Origin: Eutreptiella sp. 'Long Island Sound 2002'
Taxonomy: Eukaryota; Euglenozoa; Euglenophyceae; Eutreptiales; Eutreptiaceae
Assembly: GCA_964036045.1 (NCBI GenBank)
Contig: OZ038382.1
Location: 129,394,556-129,458,555 of the forward strand
Direction of reading: 5' to 3'
DNA: 64,000 nucleotides
The translations under genes were made by a program, and so were the position numbers. The notes beneath the pieces are model-generated. The model ran no database searches. It had not been told where the DNA came from and saw nothing but the letters and a program-made list of their open reading frames with translations. This document shows, piece by piece, positions 63,716 through 64,000 of this stretch (positions are counted from its first letter, which is position 1; each line of letters begins with the position of its first letter).

Positions 63716-64000
63716 GGTTGTGGTGGTGTGTTTCGCGGGCGGGGGTGTCCTTTGTTGTGTGTGTTTGTGGTGGGTGTGGGTGTGCGCGGTGGCCGTGGTG
63801 TGTTGTGTGTTGCGTGTTTGTGGTGTCTGTGTTGTTGGTGGTGTGGTGTGGTGGTGCGGTGGGTGTGTCTTCCGGGTGCCCTTCCCCTTGGCCCTGGTGT
63901 GTGTGTGTGCGCTGTGTGGCCCTTCGTGTTGGTGTGGGTGGCGTGGGGGGGGGGGTCGTGCGCGGTGTGGCTGTCGTGCGTGCGCGTGTGTGTGCTCGCG
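63716..64000. other. GT-rich low-complexity DNA at the window edge
   Basis: Dominated by GTGTGT and GGTGGTG phrases. No motif or frame of interest. Confidence 0.4.

Overview
This is a GC-rich eukaryotic nuclear window made almost entirely of transposable elements and tandem repeats. The signs are an integrase with a chromodomain, non-LTR reverse transcriptase with APE endonuclease and RNase H, a Penelope-like relic, probable introns, and no operons or Shine-Dalgarno spacing. A GC-rich protist or microalga would fit, but I cannot name the organism. I see no rRNA, tRNA, CRISPR or intact host gene. The only recognisable host-type sequence is a broken C-terminal piece of a diphosphate-dependent phosphofructokinase (PFP) lodged inside a retrotransposon.

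Layout, left part. 1-1381 is a decayed minus-strand fragment of the large LINE family that dominates the window. 1400-4480 is GT-rich low-complexity DNA and 4525-4907 a 64-bp minisatellite. 5335-14264 is an AT-richer array of 2.25 tandem units of about 3.96 kb, each full unit with a DD35E integrase-chromodomain ORF but no gag, protease or reverse transcriptase. 15345-16128 is a decayed second chromovirus end. 18091-18770 is a Penelope-like relic with a hammerhead-like hairpin. 19111-19760 is another diverged LINE fragment. 20660-22540 is a 209-bp satellite. 22568-24560 is GT/T-rich. 24561-27657 is AT-rich with a partial tandem duplication.

Middle. 27658-32666 has the form of a 5.0-kb DNA transposon: perfect 24-bp terminal inverted repeats bounded by TA, many copies of a palindrome CGGTTSAACCG, and degenerate minus-strand genes. 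It abuts LINE copy C (32667-36775).

Right part. 37562-40296 is a 5'-truncated LINE copy (A). From 40297 to at least 56.6 kb is the most complete copy (B), read right to left: tandem monomers of about 1 kb (56.8-60.6 kb, possibly a repetitive 5' promoter region), a long first ORF with a cupin-like segment, APE-like endonuclease, reverse transcriptase, a Cys/His connection region, RNase H, then an overlapping third ORF with a Ulp1-type cysteine protease signature and an RS-rich tail that reads in frame into the PFP fragment. Both 3' ends finish in (ACCT)n. 61.8-63.7 kb is an array of about 32 copies of a GCCACTCCTGGC motif that also occurs elsewhere in the LINE neighbourhood.

All five LINE copies lie on the minus strand. 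Most apparent long ORFs in the GT-rich stretches result from the scarcity of A on the plus strand and were not annotated. All assignments come from reading motifs and comparing parts of the window by eye; no database was searched.
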